A DNA stretch of 64,000 nt. It comes from Rhodosorus marinus (Eukaryota > Rhodophyta > Stylonematophyceae > Stylonematales > Stylonemataceae). Each line of letters begins with the position of its first letter. Position 1 is the first letter of the stretch. The stretch covers positions 1,736,001-1,800,000 of the forward strand of contig JAMWBK010000009.1 of assembly GCA_029953675.1 (NCBI GenBank). Direction: 5' to 3'. The notes beneath the pieces are model-generated. The model was not told the origin of the DNA and ran no database searches. It worked only from the letters and a program-made list of their open reading frames with translations. The position numbers and the translations under genes were made by a program. Positions 21,376 through 34,167 of the stretch are shown one piece after another.

Positions 21376-22388
21376 CTAACCGTTTAAGTGCAGCCTCCTA
21401 GGCTCTTCGTGCTCTGGAATCCCGAAGTTGAGCCACTCCATGCTCGGCGTGATTATCAAGTTCTGCGAAACAATGGGAAGTCCCGGACGAACAAGGGACC
21501 CAGTAAGCACCGTGTTTCTAACGGGGTAGAGACGAGGCATAGATGCAAAAGCAGGATCGCAAGCCGTTTTCTGATCTGGGAAAGGCCGTCCCCCGCTCAT
21601 GAGCATGCGGCGGCAACGCTAGTTGGTCCACATCTTGCTATTTCTCTGGCACGCGAGTTAGCGTGCTCCACGTACCTCGAATCCAGCGGAAGTATAAAGT
21701 GACTGGGCTGCTACGTTGTCTCGTTCTACGTGCAGCAAGATCTCTTCAGCCACAACCTCCGTTGCAAGGTTAACCACTGTTCGCAGAAGACTTTGGCCAA
21801 CTCCTTGCTTTCTATGGCTCAAGTCTACGGCCATGCTTGAAATGTAGATTACCTTCCTGAACAAACACAGAGTATTTAGTGCAGACAGGAACGATTGTGA
21901 GCGTTTTTTTGGCCAGGGGCAGCTCCTAGGATAGCATACTAAACCAATCTATATCGTTTCCTTCCAACGGTTACTCGACTGGTTCATCGGATCACGAATT
22001 CAAATGGCAGCACTCACCTCTCCTTGGAGATGAAAGCGTTACTATATTTCACCAGATTTCCCTTGTCATTGTAGAGGGTCGCATCCACACTACCAACGAT
22101 GACGTTCGACGGCCTGGACACGGCTACGAAACATGCCACACTTCCCGTCGCGATCCGGTTTGTTATTGCGTTGTAGATGTTTCTACGACGATTTATTTCC
22201 GAATCGGGGCCGCCGAAGACCCTGCTCCTCAAGTCTGCAACCTCCATGACCTCCTGAGGTACAACCCGTCTCAGCAAGACTTCTCCCTTTGGCTTGGCCG
22301 GATCGAAAACTGCGCGGCAAACTGCTGTCCTGTCCCTGCCGACCAATTTGCTCGGCAAAAGGAAATGCTGAAATCCCATGGAGCACAT
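21376..22388 (-). CDS. GNAT-family N-acetyltransferase, probably organelle-targeted
   Basis: Transfers acetyl from acetyl-CoA to an amine or protein N-terminus. Exons 22388-22018, 21856-21676 and 21570-21376 (introns 161 and 105 nt) sum to 248 residues with matching phases. The central part has the GNAT core: a strand VIYISSMAVDL, then the acetyl-CoA pyrophosphate loop HRKQGVGQSLL (R/Q-x-x-G-x-G/A), and the C-terminal NVAAQSLYTSAGFE block. The first ~40 residues are basic and hydroxylated with few acidic residues, consistent with a plastid or mitochondrial transit peptide, and the architecture resembles plant plastid GNATs. Substrate unknown. The last exon has no independent domain support beyond frame and splice sites. 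Confidence 0.8.
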
Positions 22389-23814
22389 GGCGTAAGAGTC
22401 CTGATCAAGAGCCTGATCCGATTCACATTACTGCCTCTCCCAATTGCGTTAACCACACTCCATCACGGCGCTCAGGCTAGAGGAGCGTAAATGCATCGAG
22501 ACCTTCGCTCGGGTGTGGTGGGTTGACGCGTTTTGCCGACCCCTGAGGTGCATAGGATAGGCAATAAAGCAGACACCTTCACGATCCGACATTCTCGAGA
22601 GCCTCTCTGTGACGCTGCGCGTCTTGTATTTCGATTTTGGACGAGGCTGACGTTGTTGCACTGTACAAGCTTGATCTAGATGGCATGTGGTGGCGGGATC
22701 AACCGGAGAAGACTGACGTCTAGGAGAAGCTGCCGAGTGGCGCCCAGGCACTTGATGCGTGGTAATCGGACTGGACAAGCAGCAAATCCACCACCAAAAA
22801 CATCCTTGATCTCGATAAGCAATTCAATAAAGGACGTGCCCATTCTTCAAAACAGAAAAAACGAGGACAAAGCGTGCCAGACCCGGCAAAACGGTAGAGG
22901 CCTGGCCAATCAAAAACACGGGAACGTTTGATTGACCGGTAGAAAAACTTCCACCGCAGCAATAACTTCATCCTACCAACTCGGCACCGCCCCCTTCCCT
23001 CCCCCCCTCCCCCGGCCCCCGGCAGGACCGACTTCAAGATGGTCATGCTTAATGTCCCCAAATATATCTCCCAGAGCACAATCGGAACCTTCCCTTCATT
23101 ACTTCAATCATTATTAGGAAATATAGTCATTATTCTTCCTTCAGTCAATTTTATCGGTCAGTTGTGGGCTTTTGAAGAGGTACCCGAGAGTGTAGGAAAA
23201 AAGGTTGCTACCCCTCCCAGCGAGGGTGTGTGGTGTGGTCCCTTTTTTCAGAATTTTTAGGCATTCTATTCCACGAATGGCGAATAGCTTTTTCCTGTTC
23301 ATCTGTGCAGAGGCCCGTGAATAAAGGCAATTCGGGGTGCCACAGCGGGTGGCTTTATCGATCTTTTAGAATCGGGTCTTTTGAGTGTGTCGTGGACCTT
23401 TTGTTTGTGTTTGGTGTTTTTAGTGTTTTTGGTGTTTCTGGTGTTTTTGTGGGGGTGGCCTGGGGATTTGGAATTCTGTGCTGATCAACATAGTTTTTCG
23501 TGCTTGGCTGGTTTGGTTCGGATATGCAGGTGTTGCGGGGCCAAGTGAGGAGTAGGTTGTGAGAAGTTGTTGCTGCATTCCAGCTGGGTATGGGTGATGG
23601 GATGCTATTCACTCTGTGATGGTGGGCGTAGGGAGCGGAAAGTGTGAAATTTGAAAAAGTTAAGTGATTTGGATCGTGATTCTTGGGCATCGGGGTGACC
23701 GCCATCTATTGGGGTATTGTGGGTCGTAACGAAAGATCGATTGGTGCATACTTGTGGCCATCCGTGTGCGGTCGAGGGTGACTCTTGCTCGTAGGATATT
23801 GGAGCATCGTAAGC
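22389..23814. other. Divergent promoter region between the GNAT and coatomer gamma genes
   Basis: Contains C-rich tracts near 22990-23025 and a 9-bp tandem repeat at 23407-23451. No gene recognised. It separates a minus-strand and a plus-strand gene, so both promoters should lie here. Confidence 0.45.
23407..23451. repeat. Five imperfect 9-bp tandem units (GTTTTTGGT-like)
   Basis: Five head-to-tail 9-mers: GTGTTTGGT, GTTTTTAGT, GTTTTTGGT, GTTTCTGGT, GTTTTTGTG. They lie about 365 bp upstream of the coatomer gamma start codon. Confidence 0.85.
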
Positions 23815-26656
23815 ATGGCGGTATATGACGAGCGCAAGTATTTGAAGGACGAGGATGGCTCTCCGTTCGATGGGATTGAGAAGGGTGCAGTGTTGCAAGA
23901 ATGTCGCATCTTCAGCGATGTCCAACTAAAGACCTTTAAGTGCAAGAAGGTCCTAGTCAGGTTGCTATTTTTAGTGGGCCAAGGCGAGAAACTTACTCGA
24001 GATGAGGCAACGGGCGTGTTTTTCTCAGTTACGAAGCTGTTCCAGTCCAAGGACGAATCGCTGCGGAGATTGGTTTACCTTGCGATCAAGGAACTCGCTC
24101 ATACTGCGGAAGAAGTGATCATCGTTACAAACTGCTTGACAAAAGATATCAATTCAGATGTAGATATGTACCGGGCAAATGCCACTCGTGTTCTCTGCAA
24201 GATCACCGATGCCCAGATGGTGCAGCAAATAGAGCGTTATTTGAAACAGGAGCTCGTAGACCGTGATTCCGTTGTGGCGTCGGCCGCTTTAGTATCTGGT
24301 CAACAGCTGCTGTTGCACGGGAAAGGAGATTACGTAGTACGCCGATGGGTCAACGAGGTGACGCAAGCCATGAATCATCCTTCACCAATGGTCCAGTACC
24401 ACGCTTTGGCATTGCTCTACCAGATAAAGCAGCATGATCGACTTGCTGTGTCTAGACTAGTGCAGACTTTGGCACAAAGCGGAACGCGCTCTCCTCTTGC
24501 TACGGTACTATTGATTCGATATGTTGCCCGAATGATGCATGATGCAGGGGTGCCCGCGGCTGGAGAGGATAGACCAATGTTTCACTTCCTTGATTCCTGC
24601 CTGAGGCATATGAAAGATATCGTGGTGTATGAAGCGGCAAGAACGATCGCGAGTTTGCCCGGCGTCACTCCTGCTGAGATTCAGCCCGCCGTGAACGTCT
24701 TGCAACTGTTCTTAGTGCAACCAAGGACTGTTACAAAGTTTGCCGCGATGCGAATTCTGAATCAAATCGCGGAGATTCACCCCATGGCCATCATGCCGTG
24801 CCATTCGGACATCGAGACGCTGATAGCCGACTCCAACCGGTCGGTTGCGACTTTAGCTATCACTGCCCTACTTCGTACGGCGTCGGAGTCCTCAGTGGAG
24901 AGGATCCTAAAGCAAATCCAAAACTTCCTCTCGGACATCGCTGATGAATTCAAGGTGAAGGTTGTTGATGCTATTCGAACACTTTGCGTTAAGTACCCGT
25001 CCAAGCACTACGTCCTGATGAATTTCTTGGGCAGCGCTTTGCGGGAAGAGGGTGGCTACGAGTTCAAGAAATCTATTGTTGATGCATACCTCGAGCTCAT
25101 GGAGAAGATCCCAGAATCAAAGGAAATTTGCCTCGGTCACCTCTGCGAGTTCATCGAGGATTGCGAGCACACTACTCTGTCTACGAGAATCTTGCACTTG
25201 CTGGGGGTGGAAGGACCGCAGATGTCCAACCCTGGCAAGTTTATTCGCTATATCTACAACCGCCTTATTCTTGAAAACGCAACTGTTCGCGCTGCTGCCG
25301 TATCTGCTCTGGCTCACTTTGCAAATGTGGACACGACTCCAAAGCTCAGGGAGTCAGTTTCCGTGTTGCTGAAGCAGAGCTTGGTCGACGTTGATGACGA
25401 GGTTCGCGATCGAGCCGCGTATGCGTTGAGATCCTTGGGATTGGATAATTTGGAAGACGCTGAACGCCTTACTCGACTAGCTATCAAAACACATGAAAAC
25501 GCGATGCTTCCCTGTCCGGTCCCAAACCTAGAGATGGAACTTTTGAGGTATGTGCCCTCATAGGACCGTTCTATATGTCGAAAGATGGAGGCTTCCCACG
25601 AAGGCAATGGGCTGCTCTTCCGGTCACTCTGGGCAATGCCATGGAGACAGTCATTCTAACTATCACGTTTTCGTTCTGAATTCAATACGTAGGTACATTG
25701 CAGGTGGAAATACAGCCCAGGGTTTCAAACTAGAAGGTGTGTCGAAGGCAGCGATGGCTGGTGTCGCTTCTGAGGACATCGGACAGAAAGCAAGTGATAG
25801 CAGGGCAATGGGCATTCCAACTCCAGCAGAGAAAGGACGAGACGCAGTGGCTGCTGATCCTGCCTCTACACTGCTCGCTAATCCTGAGCTGGCTGAAATG
25901 GGGCGACCGCTGAAGACGTGCCCCGCGGTAGAGCTTACCGAGGAGGAGACGGAGTATACAGTCAAGTGTGTGAAGCACATCTATGCAGATGCAGTGGTTC
26001 TGGAATTCAACATTGTTAACACGCTGGATGAGCAATTGCTGGAAGACGTTTTTATGAGGGTGGACACCGAGGAAATGGAAGGCGTAGAGAAAATCAATTT
26101 GATTCCTGCCCCGAAGCTTCCATACGGCACGCCTGGGACAGCTTTCAGCGTACTTGAGAGGGAGGAAGGCACGTTTCCGCTGGGATCAATCGCTTGTACC
26201 ATGCGTTTCACCGTGCGTGACGTAGATCCGGCTACTGGCGAGGCGGATGAGGGAGGGTACACGGATGAGTACCAGGTTGAAGAGGTGAGCATGGGACTAG
26301 CTGACTTGATGTCAGCTCCCGCGGAGCTGCCCACCTCTTTCAGGTCAGCTTGGGATGCTCTTGGCACAAACTTCCAAGTGGAGGATTCCTTCACCCTAGG
26401 CAATCACTCAAGCGTTGGAACTGCAGTTTCCGCCATCATCGACTTTTTGGGAATGGCCTCCTGCGAAGGCACAGATCGAGTTAGCGACCGTGCCACGAGC
26501 CACGTGCTCCTCATGGCCGGTATTTTTGTTCCGAACATTGATGTCCTTTGTCGAGCACAAGTGACTTTTCAAGATGACGGAGGAGTTGATCTCAACGTCA
26601 TTATCCGCTCCTCAGATCAAGCAGTTTCACAGCTAGTTGCCGAGGGTATCGCGTGA
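23815..26656 (+). CDS. Coatomer subunit gamma (COPI)
   Basis: Subunit of the COPI F-subcomplex coating Golgi-to-ER vesicles. Exons 23815-25547 and 25693-26656 (intron 145 nt, donor GTATGT, acceptor ACGTAG, phase 2) give 898 residues, the expected size. The N-terminal block KGAVLQECRIF and the alpha-solenoid (YLAIKELAHTAEEVIIVTN, DMYRANATRVLCKI) are gamma-COP landmarks. The C-terminal half has the hinge and the appendage domain (YTVKCVKHIYADAVVLEFN; SHVLLMAGIFV). ATG 23815 gives the canonical start MAVYDERKY. Confidence 0.96.
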
Positions 26657-27951
26657 TTGCTCGTTGCATAGTTTCTGTCCACACGGGCGGCCTTGACATT
26701 AAAAGATTAAGGAATTTGAGCACTTGACTACTGGCGGGATTTTCTCCCATTTGGCGCAGGGTGCCCCGTCCTTGGATGCCTGACTGAAAAATAGGTTCTG
26801 GCTTACCGTCTTTCAAGAACTGAACTATCTGCCATGTGAGCCCCGGCTTGCGCCAGTGGGGAGCTGAAAGACTTGGGAATAGCTATGTGTGATCTTGGAA
26901 CAATCGTTGCCAAGAACCTTCGGATGATTGTTCAGTGCAAGCGAGCGTGAGAAAAGAGGTGAACTCTGCGTATGAACAGCTTTTGTACCTGAGTAACCAA
27001 ACGATGATGATCCCTACAACAGCATTGAAGGCCTAAATCAACACTTGGAAAGCTACTGCCACTGGAGTTTTCTCAAAACCAGGTTGCCGAGCTTTAGTTT
27101 TAATGTTTAGAAGTTGCCAGCATGACTAGTGCAGACGTGAACTGATCATAAGTAACAATCGACCCAGCGTAACAGTGCTACGTTGAGTAACTGCGTCCTG
27201 CATCATCAGGTTTCTGCTCCCTGCGTGTGCTGTGGTCCTGCCGAAGGTGAAGCTGATTTCATCTGGTCGGGCTTGCCCTGAAAATTGTCCCTCCAGCAAT
27301 TTCACGAATCCAAAAAGAGCACATTCATTTAACGCACGGATTGCAAGGGCAGGACCTGCGGGGCAGCATTGCATCGTAAGGAGGGAAAATCTACTTCGGC
27401 TCCTCATTAGTTTGCTGTCCTCAGCATGTTCGTGGCTAGTCAGCTGTTTTGGTTGGCAATTCCTGCCGCACAGCATAGCTGGTCTTCGTCCAAGGTGGCA
27501 AGCCCACTACGATCTAAACTACAGGGGTTGGACTTAGTTGGGCTATCATATGCATTCACTGTGAGGAAAAACAACCTCACGGGAAGTGCTTCGCCAACGA
27601 AGGAGTTCGTCGTGACAAGCTTCAACCTCCGTATGTTCTTTTTCCTCGGATGGCTTGTAGCGAAGGTAATCTAACCGTCAACGGGGTGGATAACCTTAGC
27701 CAGGATTTGTTACTCACTATCCTGCTCTGGACTTTCTTCTGCCTGCGTTCAGGCGCACCATCTGCAATCTCCATGTGCACGAATTTCTAGAACCTCACGT
27801 GCCTCAAGTCAAGATTTCACCTATATCCACAAACTTTATTCTGCTCTCCCACCTAAAACCGGCTTGTTGTATCATGTCTGTGTCACTCAACTCTACGATC
27901 AAAAAGACAGCGGACGGAAGAAAAGAATGTGACCACCATCTTCATCCAGTC
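26657..27951. other. Intergenic spacer
   Basis: No recognisable gene. Open frames around 27126-27674 lack domains. Confidence 0.4.
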
Positions 27952-28623
27952 TTATCCACATATCAATGCGTGCTTCCGACTGTTAGGTGGCCAAATTGCA
28001 GCCCGGCATTTGTTGCAGACAAGCCAGCCCTTCCGGGAGCGATGCATTGAAAATTTGCGCGAGAGGGGGGAGCTTCCATTTCGAGAGCTTCGAACTCGTT
28101 TCTGAGGTACGTTTCCAGAAGCTCCTGATGAGCCACCGGCGGTAGATTCAGATGACACATTGCCCTCCCCAGTTCGGCCGCCATGTCTCTCTGAACCAAC
28201 CCTGTAGCCGTTTGCCATTTTCCCGTCGAGGGCAGGCTTCCTTTTTCCGCTGTAGAGGAATTCCATATCCTGTTCTATTTCACGTAGCTGGAGCCCTATC
28301 ACAACCTTATTCTTCGCAGCCGGGTTCCAGAAAAATATTTCCTGATCTGGACCCGGGACTTTCACCTTCTTCAATGTCCTTTTCAATCGCACTTTCTTAT
28401 CGTCCGCCAGCATCTGAAGTTCTGATTTGGATTTGGGCCTGAACAATGTCTTCACACTAGCGAGGAGTTCTGCCTCCTCATCGCTGAACATCTCGTCATC
28501 GGAAATTGATTCCATACAGGAGTCATCGCTCCGCTTGCCAGACTTAAGCACCAAAGCGGATTCCTCCTCGGTCACACGGGATGTAGTCTCTGACCCGTCC
28601 ATCTTGCCGCCTCGGTGCAACAT
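27952..28623 (-). CDS. Orphan protein with acidic N-terminus and C-terminal CCHC-like finger
   Basis: Intact 223-codon ORF from ATG 28623 to TAA 27952; family not recognised. Acidic N-terminus (ESISDDEMFSDEEAELLAS), then a basic stretch (DDKKVRLKRTLKKVKVPG), a short globular-looking block with EIFFWNPAAKNKVVIGLQLR, then a Gly/Ser/Arg-rich linker. The last 25 residues hold LVCNKCRAAIWPPNSRKHALICG, a C-x2-C-x12-H-x3-C arrangement close to BED or other small zinc fingers. It has no introns. The regular domain-linker-finger layout argues for a real protein, perhaps nucleic-acid binding, but this is inference. Confidence 0.6.
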   Translation of the reverse strand: MLHRGGKMDGSETTSRVTEEESALVLKSGKRSDDSCMESISDDEMFSDEEAELLASVKTLFRPKSKSELQMLADDKKVRLKRTLKKVKVPGPDQEIFFWNPAAKNKVVIGLQLREIEQDMEFLYSGKRKPALDGKMANGYRVGSERHGGRTGEGNVSSESTAGGSSGASGNVPQKRVRSSRNGSSPLSRKFSMHRSRKGWLVCNKCRAAIWPPNSRKHALICG

Positions 28624-31600
28624 CCAAACTCAGCGATGGTTCCTTACGCCCGTTTTTGTCTGACGATGCCGTCCTTTCTATCCCCTGATGCGTGAAGTTT
28701 CCGTCGACGAATCAACCACAGAGCATCGAATCAAACCCTCCTCCACGAAGATTGAGTTCTTGCTTTTAGATAGCCGCCCCAAAATGTTTCTCGCTGTCTA
28801 TTCTGACACTTCCAAACCCCCTACCCTGCTACTACGCTGACGACGCCCAGCAACGCATTTCTTACTTTCTATGAAAATGGCCGGATGGCAATTGGACCAG
28901 CAAATGCGTCCATAAGCGTCGCGTCACCCTCTCTTGGTGTTTCAGTTGTTTTATTGCTTAGGTGCTGAAATCGACCACTATCTGGAGCCTTCAAATTTTG
29001 TTGAAAAAAGGGAACTGCAAGGACTTTTTGCTTGAGGCATGTAAGTCCGGATACCCCCTGTAAAAGATGGCATCGGTGTATTATTTCCTAATTAGGAAGA
29101 AAATTGAACCTGATAGGATTTCAAGCTACGCATACTCGCTTCACACAAATAGGATCATTCGACAAATGGAGTGGTCCCTGCGATTGCAGCTCTCACCCCT
29201 GGGTTTGGGTTGTAAACGGAACAAACGGAACAAATGGTAAAAACTTGGGAAATTCTGGCTCTGCTGCTAAATAGTGATGTTTACGCGTGCAGCTCAAGCC
29301 GATCCATTAGCTCTTTGGTCACGCAGCGGCCGCAAGAATTCTGAAGAGGTTGGATAGGGCGTGCCTTGGGAGCACTTGTTTAGACAGCGTATATTGCAGC
29401 CAAGGCAGAAGTTGTAGTTCTTGGGAAGGGAGAGTTCTGAAGTGGATTGTGACTACTGCGTATTGGTTTGAGCTTCAGCATCGAATCGCATGGAAAGGTT
29501 GGGAGAACTAGGAAAGTTCAGTGTCGAACCCTTTTCTCAAGCGATTTAGAATGAGGAAGTTCAATCAGATATTGCCCCAGAGTGCCACTTAGGCGCTTGG
29601 ACACTTAGGGCGTACTTCTTATAGCTTTGGTTTGAAATGGTGGGCTCCTCAAATCACCGCTTTTGCAAGAAAAACATACAAACAAGAAACGGGATACTTT
29701 TCCTGTTGCATCAACCTCGCAACCTCCAGTACAGATTCTTGGCGTCATGGTACGGTACACTATTGTCAATTTCATCGTACCTCCCGATTGTGCATGGATT
29801 ACCCGTACCCGTTAGGGGTTAAACATCGTTGACAGGGGCCTAAAATATTGGATGATATGATAAAATATTCTGACACACGATTTCCTCCCCCCCTTCCTAC
29901 ACAGAACAGGAAATGAAAATGGTTATTCGTATCCGTTCGTTACTGGCTGTGAGGCGAAAAGCCGACGAAATCCGATAGATTTCGGTGCTAACGAAAACCA
30001 ACGAGCGCTCGGTCGTGGAGATGCCTTTTGTCGAGGTACGTTCTCTTCGCAACTACTACCCTTTCATGAATGTCCTTGGATTGGCCGTCACGGAAATGTG
30101 CACGCGGTGCGTGCAAGCCTTTTCCCGGGAAAGCATGATACTCATTTTTCCGTTCGCTACAGTTGGTAGAATACTGGTGTTCAGCTTCAACGCGGGGATT
30201 TGAAGAAGACTCAACGGCTATGACGAACTATTTATATAGCTCGTACCCCCTCTGGAGTAAGTGACCCTGAAATAATACCGTAAGCGACCAGAATAGGATG
30301 GAGATAGACTTTCTTTGCATTCTCCGCCAAGAGTAACTACTTTGGGAGCACCGATTTACCTAAGATGCTTGGGTCCGCACTTCAAGCAACAATAATTCTG
30401 TATCATAGTCGTATTTCAACGGAGCTTTCGCCACAATTCTTGGCCAAACACTGCTTGGCATCCAAAAATGCACCAAAATTTGCACGATTTCAAGGACTAG
30501 AAACCTGGCACTGACTGACTTTACTGTGAGACTAGAAACTCCCGCAAAATGCCTCTCAAGACCAACGAGGACGGAAAGACCGTGTCTGGGTTGACCACAA
30601 AGGGTCTGGGTTGACCACAAAGACAATGATGAGAAGCAACAAAAGCAGCTCCTTAGGCACGCTTACTAGTCAGGAAAAAGAGGGGACAATTGATCAATCG
30701 AGCTCCCCTGCACTTCCCATTGTCCATGCTAAAACCGTCTCAAAGTTGAGAACTGCGGTCGTTATCTTCTTTGAATGCAATCGACGGGCATGCTTCCGGA
30801 CACCGCGGTTGTGCTTTCAAGAGATGAGGAGACAAACCGCCTTTGATCTTTACTGGGTGGGTCTGTACAGCTATTAGCAAAAATAAGCCCATAGCTCAAG
30901 ATTGCAGAAGGTATGCGGGTGGACAACTGATGGCTTCCCGATGCTCCTAGTTGAGATGGACACTTTACTTTTGTCGAGGCACTATTCCCACCGATTGGAA
31001 TCAGATCTATTCCTGTGACGCGCTATAGTAGTCGGGCACTTTCTTCCACACACAAGCAACCGCGTGGTCTGGAAACTGAGCTTTGCTAGACCTCTACGTA
31101 AATTTCTAGCTTCTTTTAGAGCTCTTGTAGCCGGATTACAGAGGGGTGGTCTGCGATTCGCCGTTACCTGTGCGTCAAGCGATCGATTCGTCAGTTCAAT
31201 GCGATTCACCCTTGGACAGCATCTCCCAGATGGTCGTCAATGCTCTTTTGTCCGGGTTTCAGGTCAATCATTCATGATTCTGACTGACTTGGCTTTTTTC
31301 CTTGTACGTGAGGTCAGTCAAATTAAGCCAAGGCAATCAATTTTCATTGGCCAGGCTGTCCTCCTGTTTATCGACAGTCTGTCGATGCTGTTGCCGTGCT
31401 TCCTACTGGTCTCGAAAAAAGGAAGTTTTCGATTTTCGGGCATATGTGTCGTATTTGAATTTGTTTACGGACAATCAACGAGACGCGTGGCGTGATTCTG
31501 TTTGCTTCTTTCAATGATCCTTTGCTCTATGGGGGGGCGACGCCGGCGTCATTTCCAACGGAGAAATGGCTCGTACAGGCGCGTAGTAGCATTTTTCCGT

Positions 31601-31855
31601 TTTTCTGGATTGTTCGAATGTCTTTGTATTCAGGGGGTTGTTCCTAGCTTCAATTTTGCCTCCCCGGCACCCGGGGTAATACCTCGGGAGCTTGCCTCAG
31701 CTTACCATAGCAGTGGTTGGGGGGAGAGAAGGGGAGGGGAGTGGAGGGCTTGCCGTGTTGCCGTAGAGTATCTGTGAGGGATCTGAGGATCTTGTTTCTG
31801 ATTATTGTGGAGGTTGAGCTACGCATTGCTCGTGTTTGAGGTTCGCACATAAGAG
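28624..31855. other. Long intergenic spacer (about 3.2 kb)
   Basis: No gene recognised on either strand. A 20-bp direct repeat (unit GTCTGGGTTGACCACAAAG) occurs twice at 30584-30623. The last few hundred bases should include the uL16 promoter. Confidence 0.4.
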
Positions 31856-32724
31856 ATGGGGAGAAGTAAGTAAATACACACTAGATCTACCCCCATAGTG
31901 TCCGCTTGAGGACGTCGGCTTTGTGTGCATGGCTTAACCAGAAGCGCGATGTGTGCTCTTTTTCGTTGTCTGTTTGACCAGGACCGGCTAGGTGCTATAG
32001 GTACTGCAAGAACAAGCCGTACCCGAAGTCGAGGTACTGTCGTGGTGTACCGGGTAAGGTTCAACAGAAGTTTATTTGGAATTTAATGAGTTCGCAAGGG
32101 GTTACCTTTAGTTGGTCTAGAGAGTTCAACAGGCTTTTTGCTGACTGGCTTTGGATGTTGCATATGTTTTTGTTCCTAGACTCAAAGATCAGAATTTTCG
32201 ATCTTGGCAAGAAGAAGGCCCATGTAGACGATTTTCCATTTGCCGCGCACATGGTTTCGGATGAGAAGGAGCAGCTCTCATCCGAGGCGATTGAAGCGGC
32301 GCGCGTTGCCTGCAACAAGTACATGACTAAGCACGCTGGAAAGGATGCCTTCCACATGCGAGTCCGTATTCATCCGTTCCATGTCCTTCGAATCAACAAA
32401 ATGCTTTCGTGTGCTGGAGCCGATAGGCTCCAGACAGGAATGAGAGGAGCCTTTGGGAAGCCCCAAGGAACCGTTGCCCGGGTGAAGATTGGACAGACTC
32501 TGCTCTCTGTCAGGTCACGAGACGGCAACAAGGGTCATGTGTTGGAGGCCCTGAGGCGTGCTAAGTACAAGTTCCCAGGAAGACAGAAGCTCTTCATCTC
32601 GAGACGGTGGGGTTTCACCATGTTTGATCGTGAAGATTACATTAAGCTGAAGGAGCAAGGCCGCATCATACCGGACGGTTCTCATTGCAAATTGTTGACC
32701 AACAAGGGTCCTATTACTTTGTAA
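31856..32724 (+). CDS. RPL10: 60S ribosomal protein uL16 (RPL10)
   Basis: Large-subunit protein near the peptidyl-transferase centre. Three exons: 31856-31865 (10 nt, ATGGGGAGAA followed by GTAAGT), 31982-32053 and 32180-32724, giving 208 residues with correct phases. The joined start reads [20 protein letters not shown], exactly the universal uL16 N-terminus, which confirms the 10-nt first exon. Other landmarks are [56 protein letters not shown] (the essential loop) and [10 protein letters not shown]. Introns are 116 and 126 nt. Confidence 0.97.
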
Positions 32725-34167
32725 ATTTGCTGTAGGGCTTTGGGGCTCTAGTGTGCGTGTTTTTCATTTTCTTCTTAGGGGTAATTTTTTTTACTATCTC
32801 TTAAGAATAACATAATCCGGATTGATGATAGTCGATTCCTCTCTCATCAAACGCGGTATTTTTGGTCGCTCAAGCCCTCGTGCTCTTGATTAGACGTGGC
32901 TGGCTTAGTTTTCTTCAAAACCCATCGCAGTTCCAGTTCATGCACCTTTTCTCAGTTCGCGCAAGTTTCCAGTCGAGTGTCAGCGACCTCGGCTTCACAT
33001 GTTAAAGCAGCCCAGTCAGCACAGACTGTTGCGTTTAGTCAATCATGCGCCCTCATTGTTCAGGCATAGCTTGAGCGGACTACTGGGCAACAATCGTGGG
33101 CCCTTTCCGCTGGCGAGCTACCCTCCGCAGCCGTCTGCAGTCGGCATACTACAGAGCTGGGCGATATGAGCAAAATAGAGCAGCCGGAGGCGTTTGGGGG
33201 GAAACTCGTGAGCTATCGCTGCCAACTTTATGGCCCTGAGCCCTGTTGGTGATATGACTTAGCTCACGCGTAATTCCGTGAAATCGATCCACCGGCGCGA
33301 TCACCAAGCAAGTTCCTCGATTCCTGGATACATCCGCGGAATGTCGGTCAACGATATGGATGCAGCCAGCGCTAGATAAATTTGATTGAGAAGCGTTGCT
33401 TTCAACACCGCTGCTCCATCAATCAAGGACTTGATTTATTGTCGCTTTTTTTTTCTTTCATTGATGACTTTAGGAGCTACTCGCCGGGTTCAGCGAAAGA
33501 CCCCCCCCCCCCCTTCGCGTGACTGCCTACCACTGGCGTCATAACCAGAGCTTGGGCTGCTGAGACGTCCTAGTCGAATACCCACCAGATTGTCCCGCCC
33601 CCGACGTACTTTGCTCTGCCAATAATGTTACCTCCGATTTCGAAATTCGAGAATAAAAATAAGATCGAGCAAAGATGCTGTCAGTCGCCAGAAGTGCAAC
33701 ACACTCATCCGCTGAGAAAAATGCTCGTGAATCATCCACACGTCAAATCCATTGAAGTTTCAAAGCTCGCAAGCGCGGGAACAACTTCTCTGGAATCGTG
33801 TGTTTGGTGATTTGAACACAAGTGCGTGAAGCATCGGGATCGGGTGGGGGAGAGCTCCAGGAATCAGTATGGTGGGAAATTTCAGTGCGTGAGCTGAAGA
33901 ATAGCTTACATTGGCGAAGACCATGCCCCAAGAAAGCTTCAGCTTGGCTGGCGTTTTGGTTGACGTGTAGATTGAGTTTATCCGGCGCTCACATGCTATG
34001 ACCCTAGGATTATCGATCTGTGTTGCACGGTTGAAGTACTGGAGTTCGTTGTTTTCTCGTTGATTGGGAAGATGGGAGACCTCTTCCTGCGCATGTGGTT
34101 GAGTTGAACCGGTCCGCAGCGAATATAGGGCTAGCTGCAAGTGTCTCATACCCTTCGGGAGACCATC
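32725..34167. other. Intergenic spacer
   Basis: Contains a homopolymer C tract near 33503-33514. No gene recognised. Confidence 0.4.

Noticed and set aside
23407-23451. 9-bp tandem repeat considered as a CRISPR-like or centromeric array
   Set aside because: Only five imperfect short units without spacers; a simple microsatellite-type repeat in a promoter region.
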